Source of the DNA: DTU036 sp964346475 | GTDB lineage: Bacteria > Bacillota > Clostridia > Peptostreptococcales > Acidaminobacteraceae | DNA length: 59,627 nt | Direction: 5' to 3' | NCBI GenBank assembly: GCA_964346475.1 | Contig: CAYFUM010000006.1 | Coordinates: forward strand, 1 to 59,627 | In this document: piece after piece, positions 17,978 through 26,000 of the stretch | How positions within the stretch are numbered: the stretch's first letter is position 1 | Layout: every line of letters begins with the position of its first letter | Made by a program: the position numbers and the translations under genes | The notes under the pieces: generated by a model | Told to the model about the DNA's origin: nothing | The model's database searches: none | Seen by the model: only the letters and a program-made list of their open reading frames with translations

Positions 17978-18438
17978 GGAGTAACCTTGGCGATAGAAGG
18001 AAGTATTTAAAAGAGGCCCTTAATAAAATAGCTAAGCTGGATAAGACCCAGCTTCTATCCCTAAGTAGTCTCTATGAGACGGCAGCCTGGGGTAGGGAGG
18101 ACCAGGATGATTTTTATAACATGGCCCTTCTTATCACTACTAAGCTAGAGCCTCTTGAGCTACTTGATGAGCTTCAAAGAATTGAAGGGGAGCTTGAGCG
18201 GGTTAGAGAGCTTCACTGGGGCCCTAGAACCATGGATATAGATATCCTCCTCTATGGAGATAGAATTATAGACCATGAAAGGTTAAAGGTTCCCCATCCC
18301 TACATGACAAGTAGGCGCTTTGTCCTGGAGCCCCTCCAGGAAATAGCCCCTAGTCTAAAAATTTATGGAAGAGAACTTGAGGCCTACCTGCAGGAGAACT
18401 TGGATGAAAAAGTCGAGAGAATCGGGAAAATTTTTTAG
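17947..18438 (+). CDS. folK: 2-amino-4-hydroxy-6-hydroxymethyldihydropteridine pyrophosphokinase (HPPK)
   Basis: 163 residues. Adds pyrophosphate from ATP to hydroxymethyl-dihydropterin to make the substrate of FolP. Motifs: FLSLGSNLGDR at the N-terminus and HWGPRTMDIDILLYGD, with the metal-binding aspartates in DIDIL. The chosen ATG 17947 overlaps folB by 31 bases; no later start would keep the SLGSNLGDR strand. The next gene begins within its last ~35 bases. Confidence 0.95.
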   Translation: MPGERVFLSLGSNLGDRRKYLKEALNKIAKLDKTQLLSLSSLYETAAWGREDQDDFYNMALLITTKLEPLELLDELQRIEGELERVRELHWGPRTMDIDILLYGDRIIDHERLKVPHPYMTSRRFVLEPLQEIAPSLKIYGRELEAYLQENLDEKVERIGKIF

Positions 18439-19246
18439 GGATAAATATAGGCTTATAATGGAGATTGGAAGAAAGTATAGCAACTGCCAGGGTCCCGTAT
18501 ATAGTGCCTATCTGGCCTACTATCTCCTGGTCAGTATTTTTCCCTTTATACTGGCAATTGTTGCTATGATGAGCTTTGTCCCCCTGGCGGTGGATGAGGT
18601 CTTTAATAGCATCATAGAGTTTTTTCCCAGCCAGGTTCACAGTGCATTAAGAAGGCTAATAGAGGCCAATATGAGAAACAGCAACCTGGTGGGTTACTCG
18701 GTCTTCTTTCTCCTATGGAGTTCAGCCCGGGCTACGGGGTCCATTAGAAAGGCCCTAAACTGCGTGTCAGGTGTCCAGTCCAGTCAGAACTTTATCAAGG
18801 CCAGGCTTTTGGATTCGGTGAGGAATTTTGTCTTTATTTTTTCTCTCCTACTTATCCTATTTTTGCCAACAGCGGTCAAGCTATCCAAGCTGGGTAGCCT
18901 GCTTTTTGTCTCCAAAATCCCCTATTTTTTTACTATAATTGAATACCTACAGTGGCTGGTTATCTTTGCTCTTTTATTTGCCGTTATAAGTTTTGTTTAT
19001 ATGCGCATGGGGACTAAGAAGTATGCCTTTAATGAGGTCAAGTATGGAGGCCTCCTAGTAGCCCTGGTTTGGGTTATTCTTAGCTTTTTATTTAATGGAG
19101 TTATCAGTCTTTCTAATAACCTGATCTATGGAGCCTTCAATGTGGTAATTGCCCTTTTAATCTGGTTTCAGATTAATATGACAGTCTTTCTCATTGGAGC
19201 CAGCCTAAACCAGGTCCTTATAGAAAAGAGGCAGGCCAGTGTTTAA
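18404..19246 (+). CDS. YihY/UPF0761-type integral membrane protein
   Basis: About 280 residues with roughly six membrane segments, starting with YLAYYLLVSIFPFIL, and the family-like block SARATGSIRKALN. Older annotation calls these 'ribonuclease BN', which is not supported for YihY proteins; their function is unknown. I prefer ATG 18404, with GGAG six bases upstream, over the start at 18365, which reads far into folK. It is cotranscribed with the folate genes, but I see no functional link. The following lipoprotein gene starts eight bases before its stop. Confidence 0.8.
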   Translation: MKKSRESGKFFRDKYRLIMEIGRKYSNCQGPVYSAYLAYYLLVSIFPFILAIVAMMSFVPLAVDEVFNSIIEFFPSQVHSALRRLIEANMRNSNLVGYSVFFLLWSSARATGSIRKALNCVSGVQSSQNFIKARLLDSVRNFVFIFSLLLILFLPTAVKLSKLGSLLFVSKIPYFFTIIEYLQWLVIFALLFAVISFVYMRMGTKKYAFNEVKYGGLLVALVWVILSFLFNGVISLSNNLIYGAFNVVIALLIWFQINMTVFLIGASLNQVLIEKRQASV

Positions 19247-19931
19247 AAGAGTTTTTATCCTATTTATGCTCCTACTTCTCCTGGGCTGCCAGGAAGAAAG
19301 AGCACCTGAAGTCCCAGAGGAGCTGGTGGAAGTAGAGGAACATGAAGAGCCCAGGGACCTGGAGGAAATGGCCAGAAGTATGGTGGCTTCCGAAGGGGAT
19401 GTACTAGCCATTAAAAGGGTTCTAAGGGATGAAATTCCCCTGGTGGAGGTTAGCCTAAAAAGGCAGGATGGTCTATTTATCTACAGTATAGACCCCATCC
19501 AGGAGGAGATTGTTTCAGTAGAGCCAGCCGAGGAGCTGGACCTTAAAAAAGCCCATTTTCTTGCCCGGGCTCCAGTGATTGGCACCACTGAGCTTAGGGG
19601 AGTCTGGATCCAGGAAGATAGCTATCTTTTTCTCTTTGAACAGGACAAGAGGGGCTTTGAGGTTGAGCTTGATAAAATAAGCCAGGAAGCTAGGCTTATA
19701 GGGGAGAAAAGCCTGGAGGAGCTGACGGGCAAGGTAAACATGGACCTCTTTGAAGCCCTGGAGAAATTTGAAGTAATCTACGGAGAAATAATCTTAGAAA
19801 AACTCTACTATGAGCCTGGGGATGACCATTCAAGTTATATAGTTATTGAAGGTAAGCAGGAGATTGGTGGCGAACTGGTCCACCGTAGTTTTGAGATGGA
19901 GACCTATGGCGGAGTAATTTGGGAAAATTAA
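19239..19931 (+). CDS. Hypothetical lipoprotein
   Basis: 230 residues starting at a GTG that overlaps the previous stop. The N-terminus FKRVFILFMLLLLLGC is a lipoprotein signal with the cysteine at about residue 17, followed by a very acidic Glu-rich linker to about 45. The rest shows repeated strand-turn patterns but no family I recognise; a PepSY-like or germination-type fold is possible, unproven. It ends the folate-yihY operon and is followed by a terminator shared with tmcAL. It would be anchored on the outer face of the membrane. Confidence 0.7.
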   Translation: MFKRVFILFMLLLLLGCQEERAPEVPEELVEVEEHEEPRDLEEMARSMVASEGDVLAIKRVLRDEIPLVEVSLKRQDGLFIYSIDPIQEEIVSVEPAEELDLKKAHFLARAPVIGTTELRGVWIQEDSYLFLFEQDKRGFEVELDKISQEARLIGEKSLEELTGKVNMDLFEALEKFEVIYGEIILEKLYYEPGDDHSSYIVIEGKQEIGGELVHRSFEMETYGGVIWEN

Positions 19932-19951
19932 AAGGAGGTTATCCCTCCTTT
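19931..19951. terminator. Terminator between convergent lipoprotein gene and tmcAL
   Basis: AAAGGAGG (19931-19938) pairs with CCTCCTTT (19944-19951) around TTATC. It overlaps the last codons of tmcAL on the minus strand. A-rich and T-rich ends make it potentially bidirectional, though the U-tracts are short. Confidence 0.7.
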
Positions 19952-21009
19952 AGATATAGGTTTCTCCTATAGTCCTCGCCAGACATTTTAGCTTTAAAGT
20001 TGTAGATCCTTGATGCTAGCAGGTCTAGCTCCAGGGATCTTTTTATTTTTGGATCGGTGATTTCCTCCAGAGGGGAGACAATGGGAAGGGGAGTTTTTTT
20101 AATCTCTCCCAGGAGCTGGGTTCCCCTTTTATTATAGGCCAGGGGCCTGAGATAGGCGCTGCCCTGAAGGAGGCTGTGATCAAGCTTGCTGTAGCCAACC
20201 AGGTGGTGGATTAGAAGTCTTCTTATCCTTGCCGGCCTGTACCTTCTTGTTGAGAGGAGATCAACATAGTCTTCCAGGCTAAGCCTGGGGTCAAGTCTAG
20301 CCAGGAGTCTATGGTCTAGCCCCTCTATTGCCCCATAGGTATTAGATAGGTCCCTTGTCAGTAGGGCAGAATAAATATAGTCTGTGAAGTCCTCAAGAAA
20401 GAGGGGGTTGGGAAAGATAAGCCTACCCTCCTTGACGCTCTTTCTTATGGAGCTGGCAGAGGGGAAGCTGTGGGGGCTCTCGGCGTGGTAGGCCTGGCCC
20501 CTTCTTTTTACTGTGTGGGCCCTTAGACCCTCATACTTTTCCAAGGCTCTCAAATACTCCAGGCCCAGGATATCGTTGGCTCCCCGGGTCGGCAGGCCAG
20601 TTTTTTTTCTTATTATTTCACCATAGGAGTGCTTTTTATCGCTGGAGATTTCCCTAACATCCTCCAGGATCTCCTTTAGAACTTCTATTTCCCCACTCTC
20701 ACTGCCAAAGCTCAGGGTCATGGCTAGGCCAGTCTTGCCCAGGATATCCACGGCTCCCTGGGCAAATTCCCTGGCCCAGGAACTGGCATAGATAAAGGGG
20801 AGTTCAGCCACCAGGTCAGCTCCGGCGGCTAGAGCCTTTCTTGCACGAAGAAACTTCTCTTCTAGGGCTACATCACCCCTTTGGAGGAAGTTTCCCCCCA
20901 TTAGTACCAGGGTGTGGCTGGAGGAAGTCTCTATTTTTGCTCTTTCCAGGTGATAAATATGGCCCCGGTGTAGGGGATTGTATTCAGCGATGACAGCTAG
21001 GATTTTCAT
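19939..21009 (-). CDS. tmcAL: tRNA(Met) cytidine acetate ligase (YlbM family)
   Basis: 356 residues. Activates acetate with ATP and acetylates the wobble cytidine of elongator tRNA-Met. The N-terminal nucleotidyltransferase motif is clear: IAEYNPLHRGHIYHL, then VLMGGNFLQRGDVA, ELPFIYAS and SFGSES. ATG 21009 is used; the frame can extend only to a TTG at 21015. The start is odd: it lies four bases after the T7 tract of the ackA terminator and has no ribosome binding site. Expression may depend on readthrough from ackA, a fitting arrangement because both enzymes use acetate. Confidence 0.93.
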   Translation of the reverse strand: MKILAVIAEYNPLHRGHIYHLERAKIETSSSHTLVLMGGNFLQRGDVALEEKFLRARKALAAGADLVAELPFIYASSWAREFAQGAVDILGKTGLAMTLSFGSESGEIEVLKEILEDVREISSDKKHSYGEIIRKKTGLPTRGANDILGLEYLRALEKYEGLRAHTVKRRGQAYHAESPHSFPSASSIRKSVKEGRLIFPNPLFLEDFTDYIYSALLTRDLSNTYGAIEGLDHRLLARLDPRLSLEDYVDLLSTRRYRPARIRRLLIHHLVGYSKLDHSLLQGSAYLRPLAYNKRGTQLLGEIKKTPLPIVSPLEEITDPKIKRSLELDLLASRIYNFKAKMSGEDYRRNLYLKEG

Positions 21010-21013
21010 CTTC

Positions 21014-21040
21014 AAAAAAAGGCATCAGTTTCCTGATGCC
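21014..21040 (-). terminator. ackA terminator directly in front of tmcAL
   Basis: On the minus strand GGCATCAG, loop GAAA, CTGATGCC and then T7 (complement of 21014-21020). An eight-bp GC-containing stem with a stable tetraloop, overlapping the ackA stop codon. The T-run ends four bases before the tmcAL ATG. Confidence 0.9.
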
Positions 21041-22236
21041 TAGGCCTCTACAAGTTTCTTTGTATCCTGGGCTATGGCCAGCTCTTCGTTGGTTGGCATA
21101 ACCACTACAGATACAGGGGAATCGTCCTTGGAAACTAGTTTAGCTTCTGCACGGACCTTGTTCTTTTCCTGGTCTAGATATACGCCCATAAACTCAAGTT
21201 CTTTTAGTATTCCGGCTCTATCGGTGGAGCTATTTTCGCCTATACCACCGGTAAAGACAATTACATCAACGCCACCCATTATGGCTGCGTAGCCAGCTAT
21301 GGTCTTCTTAACCGTCCTGCGGAAGATATCCAGGGCTAGATTTGCCTTGAAGTCGCCTATTGAAGCTGCAGCTTCCAGGTCTCTAAAGTCACTGGAAATA
21401 CAGCTTATTCCTAGGACACCACAGTTGTGGTTAAGGATATGGGTGATTTCCTCAGCGCTATAGTCGGTCTTTTTCTTTAAAAAGGAGATTATAGCTGGGT
21501 CTAGAAAACCAACTCGGGTTCCCATTACCAGGCCTTCCATTGGTGTAAAGCCCATGGAGGTGTCAACACTCTTGCCATTTTTTACTGCTGTTATACTGGA
21601 ACCGTTGCCCAGATGACAGGTTATAATCTTTAGGTCTTCAATATTTTTTCCTAGGAATTCTGCTGCTTTATTAGCTACATACTTGTGGCTGGTTCCGTGG
21701 AAACCATAGCGCCTAATCCTAAGATCTTCATACCACTCATAGGGTAGGGGATAGATATAGGCTTCTGGTGGCATGGTCTGGTGGAAGGCTGTATCAAAGA
21801 CTGCCACATTGGGTACCCCTGGAAGAAGCTCCATAATAGCATTGATTCCAAGAAGGTTTGGTGGGTTGTGAAGGGGAGCTAGCTCAACGCAGCTTTCCAC
21901 GGCGCTGATTACCTTGTCATCGATGATGACGGATTCTGAGAACTCTTCACCAGCGTGAACAACCCTGTGACCTACAGCGTCGATTTCCTTAAGGTCTTTA
22001 AGTATTTTGTATTCTGGGTTGACTAGGGCATCCAGTACAATCTTTAGCGCTACGGAGTGGTCTTCCATAGGGCTTTGCACTGTGTGCTTCTCGCCATCAG
22101 AAGTCTTAAGTATCATTTGTGAGCCAGCGATGCCTATACGCTCTACTAGACCACTGGCCATCACGGATTCATCCTCCATCTTTAGAAGCTGGAATTTAAG
22201 GGAAGAAGATCCACAGTTAATAACAAGAATATTCAT
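21040..22236 (-). CDS. ackA: Acetate kinase
   Basis: 398 residues, full length. Interconverts acetyl phosphate plus ADP with acetate plus ATP, the energy-conserving last step of acetate fermentation. Motifs: NCGSSSLKFQL at the N-terminus, HRVVHAGEEFSES, FDTAFHQTMP, HLGNGSS and FTGGIGENS. The start has AGGAGG upstream. No phosphotransacetylase gene (pta) is adjacent in this window. It has its own promoter facing proC and its terminator abuts tmcAL. Confidence 0.97.
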   Translation of the reverse strand: MNILVINCGSSSLKFQLLKMEDESVMASGLVERIGIAGSQMILKTSDGEKHTVQSPMEDHSVALKIVLDALVNPEYKILKDLKEIDAVGHRVVHAGEEFSESVIIDDKVISAVESCVELAPLHNPPNLLGINAIMELLPGVPNVAVFDTAFHQTMPPEAYIYPLPYEWYEDLRIRRYGFHGTSHKYVANKAAEFLGKNIEDLKIITCHLGNGSSITAVKNGKSVDTSMGFTPMEGLVMGTRVGFLDPAIISFLKKKTDYSAEEITHILNHNCGVLGISCISSDFRDLEAAASIGDFKANLALDIFRRTVKKTIAGYAAIMGGVDVIVFTGGIGENSSTDRAGILKELEFMGVYLDQEKNKVRAEAKLVSKDDSPVSVVVMPTNEELAIAQDTKKLVEA

Positions 22237-22265
22237 TTTTTTCCTCCTGAAATATATCTGATACT

Positions 22266-22358
22266 ATTATACCTTTATGAGTTAGATATTCAAGGAAAAG
22301 TTATTTCAATAAGAAAAGGATGTTAAGCTTGCTAGTAGCAGGGTAAATTAATTATAAT
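22266..22358. promoter_or_regulatory. Divergent ackA / proC promoters
   Basis: Leftward (ackA): TTGAAT (complement of 22288-22293), 16-base spacer, TATAAT (complement of 22266-22271). Rightward (proC): TTGCTA (22329-22334), 18-base spacer, TATAAT (22353-22358), followed closely by AAAGGAG and the ATG. The two promoters do not overlap. Confidence 0.65.
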
Positions 22359-22377
22359 ACTGTAAAAGGAGTGGGAA

Positions 22378-23175
22378 ATGACTATAGGATTTGTTGGACT
22401 GGGCAATATGGGCCTGGCAATGTTTGAGGGAATAAAAAGAAAAAGAGAAGAAGAAATCATCTATACAGTTCGCTCCAGGGAGTCTGCTTTAAGGTTGGAG
22501 GAGCTTGTGGGCTATGGCCCCAGTAGTCAGGGGGAGGTTTTTGCAGCTGATATTATTTTTTTAGCTATAAAACCCAAGGACTATCCCTCTATCTTGGAGG
22601 AGCTTTCAAATAAAATAAATAAAAACCAAATACTGGTAACCATGGCTCCAGGCTTTAGCCTGGCTAAGACCCAGTCTTTTTTCTCCTGGCCTGTAAAAAT
22701 AGTCAGGTCTATGCCGGCAACCCCTGCCCAGGTGGGAAAATCCGTTTCAGGCCTTTGTTTTAGCCAGGAACTTGTAGGGGAAGAAAGAAAGCTGCTTATA
22801 GAAATCTTTGAAAGTTTTGGCTGGGCCCATGAGATGGAAGAAGAGCTAATGGAGGCTTTTTCAAGCCTTTGTGGCGTTATGCCAGCCTTTTTAATGAAAT
22901 TAATTGAAGCCATGGCAGACCAGGCCGTGGCCTGGGGCATTCCAAGAAAGAAGGCCTACACCCTATCTGCCCAGATCATGCTGGGCTCAAGCGCCATGCT
23001 CCTGGAAAAGGACCTGCACCCAGCTGTCCTAAAGGACCAGGTTACCTCTCCTGCCGGAACAACCATAGAGGGAATCCTGGCTCTTGAGGAGTGGGGAGCT
23101 TCTAGGGCCCTTCAAAAGGCCATGCAGGCTAGCTATAAGAAGGGTAGGGCTATGGAGGAGGCCCTTAAAGATTAA
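22378..23175 (+). CDS. proC: Pyrroline-5-carboxylate reductase
   Basis: 265 residues. Final step of proline synthesis: reduction of pyrroline-5-carboxylate with NAD(P)H. The Rossmann motif GFVGLGNMG opens the protein and the conserved C-terminal block DQVTSPAGTTIEGI is present. ATG 22378 has AAAGGAG nine bases upstream. Its last 11 bases overlap the end of the convergent PTS-like gene, leaving no room for a terminator between them. Confidence 0.94.
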   Translation: MTIGFVGLGNMGLAMFEGIKRKREEEIIYTVRSRESALRLEELVGYGPSSQGEVFAADIIFLAIKPKDYPSILEELSNKINKNQILVTMAPGFSLAKTQSFFSWPVKIVRSMPATPAQVGKSVSGLCFSQELVGEERKLLIEIFESFGWAHEMEEELMEAFSSLCGVMPAFLMKLIEAMADQAVAWGIPRKKAYTLSAQIMLGSSAMLLEKDLHPAVLKDQVTSPAGTTIEGILALEEWGASRALQKAMQASYKKGRAMEEALKD

Positions 23176-24187
23176 GCTTCATGTCTCCAGGTTTTATTAG
23201 GCCCTTTTTTCTCATAAACTCTGCCACCAGATAGGAGATAAGTCCTGGTAGAAGAAAGTGCATTATGACTATGGCCATAAGGGCAGAACTACCCATGGCT
23301 TCAAGGGTGGCAAACTGGCCCACCAGGCCACTGGTACCCATGCCTGAACCTACGGGGGTGCCCTTCATCTTAAAGACCAGGGTAGATAGGGGGCCTAGGA
23401 TGACTGAGCTAATTATGGCAGGCAGGGCAATAATAGGTTTTTTTATGATGTTTGGCATCTGCAGCATGGAGGTTCCAAGGCCCTGGGAAAGAAAGCCGGA
23501 AAAACCATTGTCTTTATAGGAGGCTACAGCAAAGCCTATCATATGGCTGGCACAGCCAACTGTGGCTGCTCCTGCTGCTAGACCGCTGAGGCCAAGGCCA
23601 ATTCCCAGAGCAGCGCTACTGATGGGAAGGGTAAGGACTATGCCCATGACCATGGAAACCAGTATTCCCATGGTAAAGGGCTTTTTACTTGTAGCGTAGT
23701 TTATAAACATACCCAGGGCCTTCATAAAGGCCGATATAGCCGGGGCCATGTAGTGGCCCACCAGGGCTCCCGCCAGGATGGTGGCAAAGGGGACCAGGAT
23801 TATTTCCAGGTGTTTAAACCTTGCTATTCGCCGGCCCACCTCGGCGCCCGCTAGAGCCGCAACGAAGGCCCCTACGGGTTCCCCCACTGTGATTACAAGC
23901 TGGGAGCCAGAAAAGGCTAGGCCACCACCTCCAAGGATTCCTGCAATTGTAGAGGAGATCAGGACCAGGGGAGGAGCACCCAGGCTATAGGCAACACCGG
24001 CTCCTATGGCTGGACTCATAAGATGCTGGGCGTAGACACCCAGGTTTTCAAGGAAGGTCCAGCCTATAATAATTCCAATTTGTTTAATGATAAGACCAAT
24101 AATAAGAGAAGAAAAAAGACCCAGGGCCATGCCCGAAAGGACCTTGATAAAGTAGTCCTGTACTCTCTTAAACTGCAATTTACTCAT
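23165..24187 (-). CDS. PTS system IIC-like membrane transporter (PTS_EIIC_2 type), orphan
   Basis: 340 residues, about eight to ten membrane segments rich in Gly and Ala, such as GILGGGGLAFSGSQLV and GLGLSGLAAGAATVG. It resembles the stand-alone PTS IIC-like family (PF13303) rather than a full sugar permease; no IIA or IIB domain or gene is nearby. The substrate and the need for phosphorelay are therefore unknown. ATG 24187 (GGAGAG upstream) is chosen over the TTG at 24199. It ends in an 11-base tail-to-tail overlap with proC. Confidence 0.8.
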   Translation of the reverse strand: MSKLQFKRVQDYFIKVLSGMALGLFSSLIIGLIIKQIGIIIGWTFLENLGVYAQHLMSPAIGAGVAYSLGAPPLVLISSTIAGILGGGGLAFSGSQLVITVGEPVGAFVAALAGAEVGRRIARFKHLEIILVPFATILAGALVGHYMAPAISAFMKALGMFINYATSKKPFTMGILVSMVMGIVLTLPISSAALGIGLGLSGLAAGAATVGCASHMIGFAVASYKDNGFSGFLSQGLGTSMLQMPNIIKKPIIALPAIISSVILGPLSTLVFKMKGTPVGSGMGTSGLVGQFATLEAMGSSALMAIVIMHFLLPGLISYLVAEFMRKKGLIKPGDMKLNL

Positions 24188-24242
24188 TTGTCTCTCCAAT
24201 AAAGTAAGATATAGATGGATTGTAACATGAAAGGAAGGTCCA

Positions 24243-25202
24243 GTGAAGACTATTAATATTGCTCTTATGGGTTATGGTGTGGTGGGTAGGGCTCTGGAAG
24301 AAATCTACCTAGAGTCAAAAAACAGGGCCCAGGTAAAACTCCTTGAGTTGACAGGTGAAAGGCTGGATTTTAACCTCAAGTGGATCTTTTTAAGGGATAA
24401 AAATACAAGTGTTAAGTCCCTGGCTCTTAGGACGACTGACTACAAAGAGGTCCTCCAGGATAGGGAGGTAGATATAGTAGTAGAGCTTCTGGGAGGTCTG
24501 GAGCCAGCTAGTAGTATTATGAAAAAGGCTATGGAGGAGGGTAAGTCTGTGGTAACTGCCAACAAGTACGCCCTCTATGAAGCCGGCGGGGCCCTGGAGG
24601 AGCTGGCCCTGGCTAAAAATGTTAATCTAGGCTATGAGGCCGCAGTTGCTGCTGCTGTCCCCCTTCTTGACACCCTTAGAAACAGGATGTTTTTCGAGAG
24701 GATAGAGGAGGTTACAGGGATCCTCAATGGAACAACCAATTATATTTTGTCCTCCATGGCCCGGGGTATGGCCTATGATGAAGCTTTAAAAAGAGCAGAG
24801 GAGCTGGGCTACCTAGAAGCTGACCCAAGTCTGGATCTTGAGGGCTATGACAGCCTCCACAAGATATCCATCCTTCACAAGCTTGCCTTTGGTTTCTACC
24901 CCAAGAGGATTTATAGGGAGGGTATTGGAGCTGCCGGAGAGTTAAAGGGCGAGGGAAAGATAAAACTGCTTGCCAGGGCCAGGCCCGGCAGGGTGGAGGT
25001 GGCCCTTAGAAGGGTTGGCAGTGAGAGCCCCTTTTACCTAGTAGATAATGGTATAAATGCCATTAGGCTTAAGACCTACTATACCAAGGAACTCTTTTTT
25101 TCGGGCCCTGGTGCAGGGGGAAGGGAGACTGCCCTAAGCGTCTGGTCAGATATCCTGTCCCAGGTCCGTATCCTTTCAGGAGCTGGGGATACTAGAGGAT
25201 AA
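24243..25202 (+). CDS. hom: Homoserine dehydrogenase (short form without ACT domain)
   Basis: 319 residues. Reduces aspartate semialdehyde to homoserine for threonine and methionine synthesis. Features: GYGVVGRAL Rossmann loop, VTANKYALYE, GILNGTTNYIL, AELGYLEADPSLDLEG and DSLHKISIL with catalytic acids and lysine. The usual C-terminal regulatory ACT domain (about 100 residues) is missing, so threonine feedback via that domain is not expected. GTG start at 24243 is supported by AAGGAAGG upstream. It stands alone, without thrB or thrC, and ends at a convergent terminator. Confidence 0.92.
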   Translation: MKTINIALMGYGVVGRALEEIYLESKNRAQVKLLELTGERLDFNLKWIFLRDKNTSVKSLALRTTDYKEVLQDREVDIVVELLGGLEPASSIMKKAMEEGKSVVTANKYALYEAGGALEELALAKNVNLGYEAAVAAAVPLLDTLRNRMFFERIEEVTGILNGTTNYILSSMARGMAYDEALKRAEELGYLEADPSLDLEGYDSLHKISILHKLAFGFYPKRIYREGIGAAGELKGEGKIKLLARARPGRVEVALRRVGSESPFYLVDNGINAIRLKTYYTKELFFSGPGAGGRETALSVWSDILSQVRILSGAGDTRG

Positions 25203-25238
25203 AAAAGATGCTATGCAAGGGCATTTATACAGTGAAAA

Positions 25239-25265
25239 AGGCCTAGAAGTAGGGTAACTAGGCCT
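25239..25265. terminator. Terminator between hom and the minus-strand membrane gene
   Basis: AGGCCTAG (25239-25246) pairs with CTAGGCCT (25258-25265) around an 11-base loop; A5 precedes the left arm, giving a U-tract for leftward transcription. The right arm covers the stop codon of the minus-strand gene. Confidence 0.75.
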
Positions 25266-25650
25266 CTTTATTGGACTTGAGATTTATAAAAGCCTTGTAG
25301 GCTAAAAATACAGCAAGAAAAGAAGGAAGATAAAAGATAAGAAAGATTTTTCCTGCAAGATAGTAGGAGCCTATAAGGGCAAAGACCATACCTATTGGCA
25401 GACTTAGGCTAAAGAGCCCGTGGAAAATTAAATGGGCTAATAGAACTAGTCTGAGGATTGCAACCTTGTAGCTGGGCAAAATATAGGCAAGTAGAAGGAT
25501 AGCCACTAGGCCCAGCAAATAAATCCATCCTACATTACTGATGGAGTCAGCAAAAAAATAGAGCTTATGATAGCTTACAAGGGCATTTACTAAAAGGGTG
25601 ATTTCAGTTAGATGTTTTTTTATAAATCCAGAAGAGTTTTTCACAGTCAA
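25258..25650 (-). CDS. Small hypothetical integral membrane protein
   Basis: 130 residues with about four predicted membrane segments, for example YLLGLVAILLLAYILPSY and IFLIFYLPSFLAVFLAY. No family recognised. It ends with polar residues (KSNKEA), so the C-terminus is probably cytoplasmic. It is a lone gene between hom (convergent) and a structured intergenic region. A ribosome binding site (AAGGAGG) lies upstream on the minus strand. I infer only that it is a real, expressed membrane protein. Confidence 0.65.
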   Translation of the reverse strand: MTVKNSSGFIKKHLTEITLLVNALVSYHKLYFFADSISNVGWIYLLGLVAILLLAYILPSYKVAILRLVLLAHLIFHGLFSLSLPIGMVFALIGSYYLAGKIFLIFYLPSFLAVFLAYKAFINLKSNKEA

Positions 25651-25947
25651 CCTCCTTGGGTAAATTTTCTGACTTCTTTAGTTTTAAGATATACCCAGGA
25701 AGACTAGATTCTACCCATGGGAGGCTTATAGGACCTACCATAGTATAGCAAGTCTGTAGGAGGGGTCCCCGGACAGGATAGAAAACCTCCTCTTGGACTG
25801 GCTATCAAATGCTATAATAGTCTAAAGTATACTAGCAGGGGAGCTGGCATCCTACCTAGGATAGGGGAGCTAGCCTGGTAAGCCCAGGCTAGACACTAGC
25901 TTAAAAAATCAGGTCAAGCTCAGAAGAAGAAAATCTGCTGAATTTAC
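25651..25947. other. Hairpin-rich intergenic region, candidate small RNA or leader
   Basis: No ORF. An AGGAGG (25758-25763) / CCTCCT (25786-25791) stem encloses GTCC-CC-GGAC (25765-25774). An extended -10 (TGC then TATAAT at 25813-25818) follows. Downstream come two further hairpins: ATCCTA-CC-TAGGAT at about 25850-25863 and CTAGCCTGG/CCAGGCTAG at about 25869-25891. The yceD promoter starts at 25948. A transcript from about 25825 could be a small RNA or a structured leader; no known riboswitch class is recognised. Confidence 0.45.
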
Positions 25948-25976
25948 TTGACAAAGGTGGATAGTCTGTTTATACT
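25948..25976 (+). promoter_or_regulatory. Strong sigma-A promoter of the yceD-rpmF-plsX operon
   Basis: TTGACA (25948-25953), exactly 17 bases, then TATACT (25971-25976). Near-consensus; start predicted near 25983, about 18 bases before the yceD ATG at 26001, with GAGGTG as ribosome binding site. Confidence 0.85.
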
Positions 25977-26000
25977 TTTAGTGTTATATCGAGGTGTAAA

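Noticed and set aside
18365..18403. Longer N-terminus of the YihY-like protein
   Set aside because: Those codons lie inside folK and give no membrane or family sequence; ATG 18404 has a better-placed GGAG.
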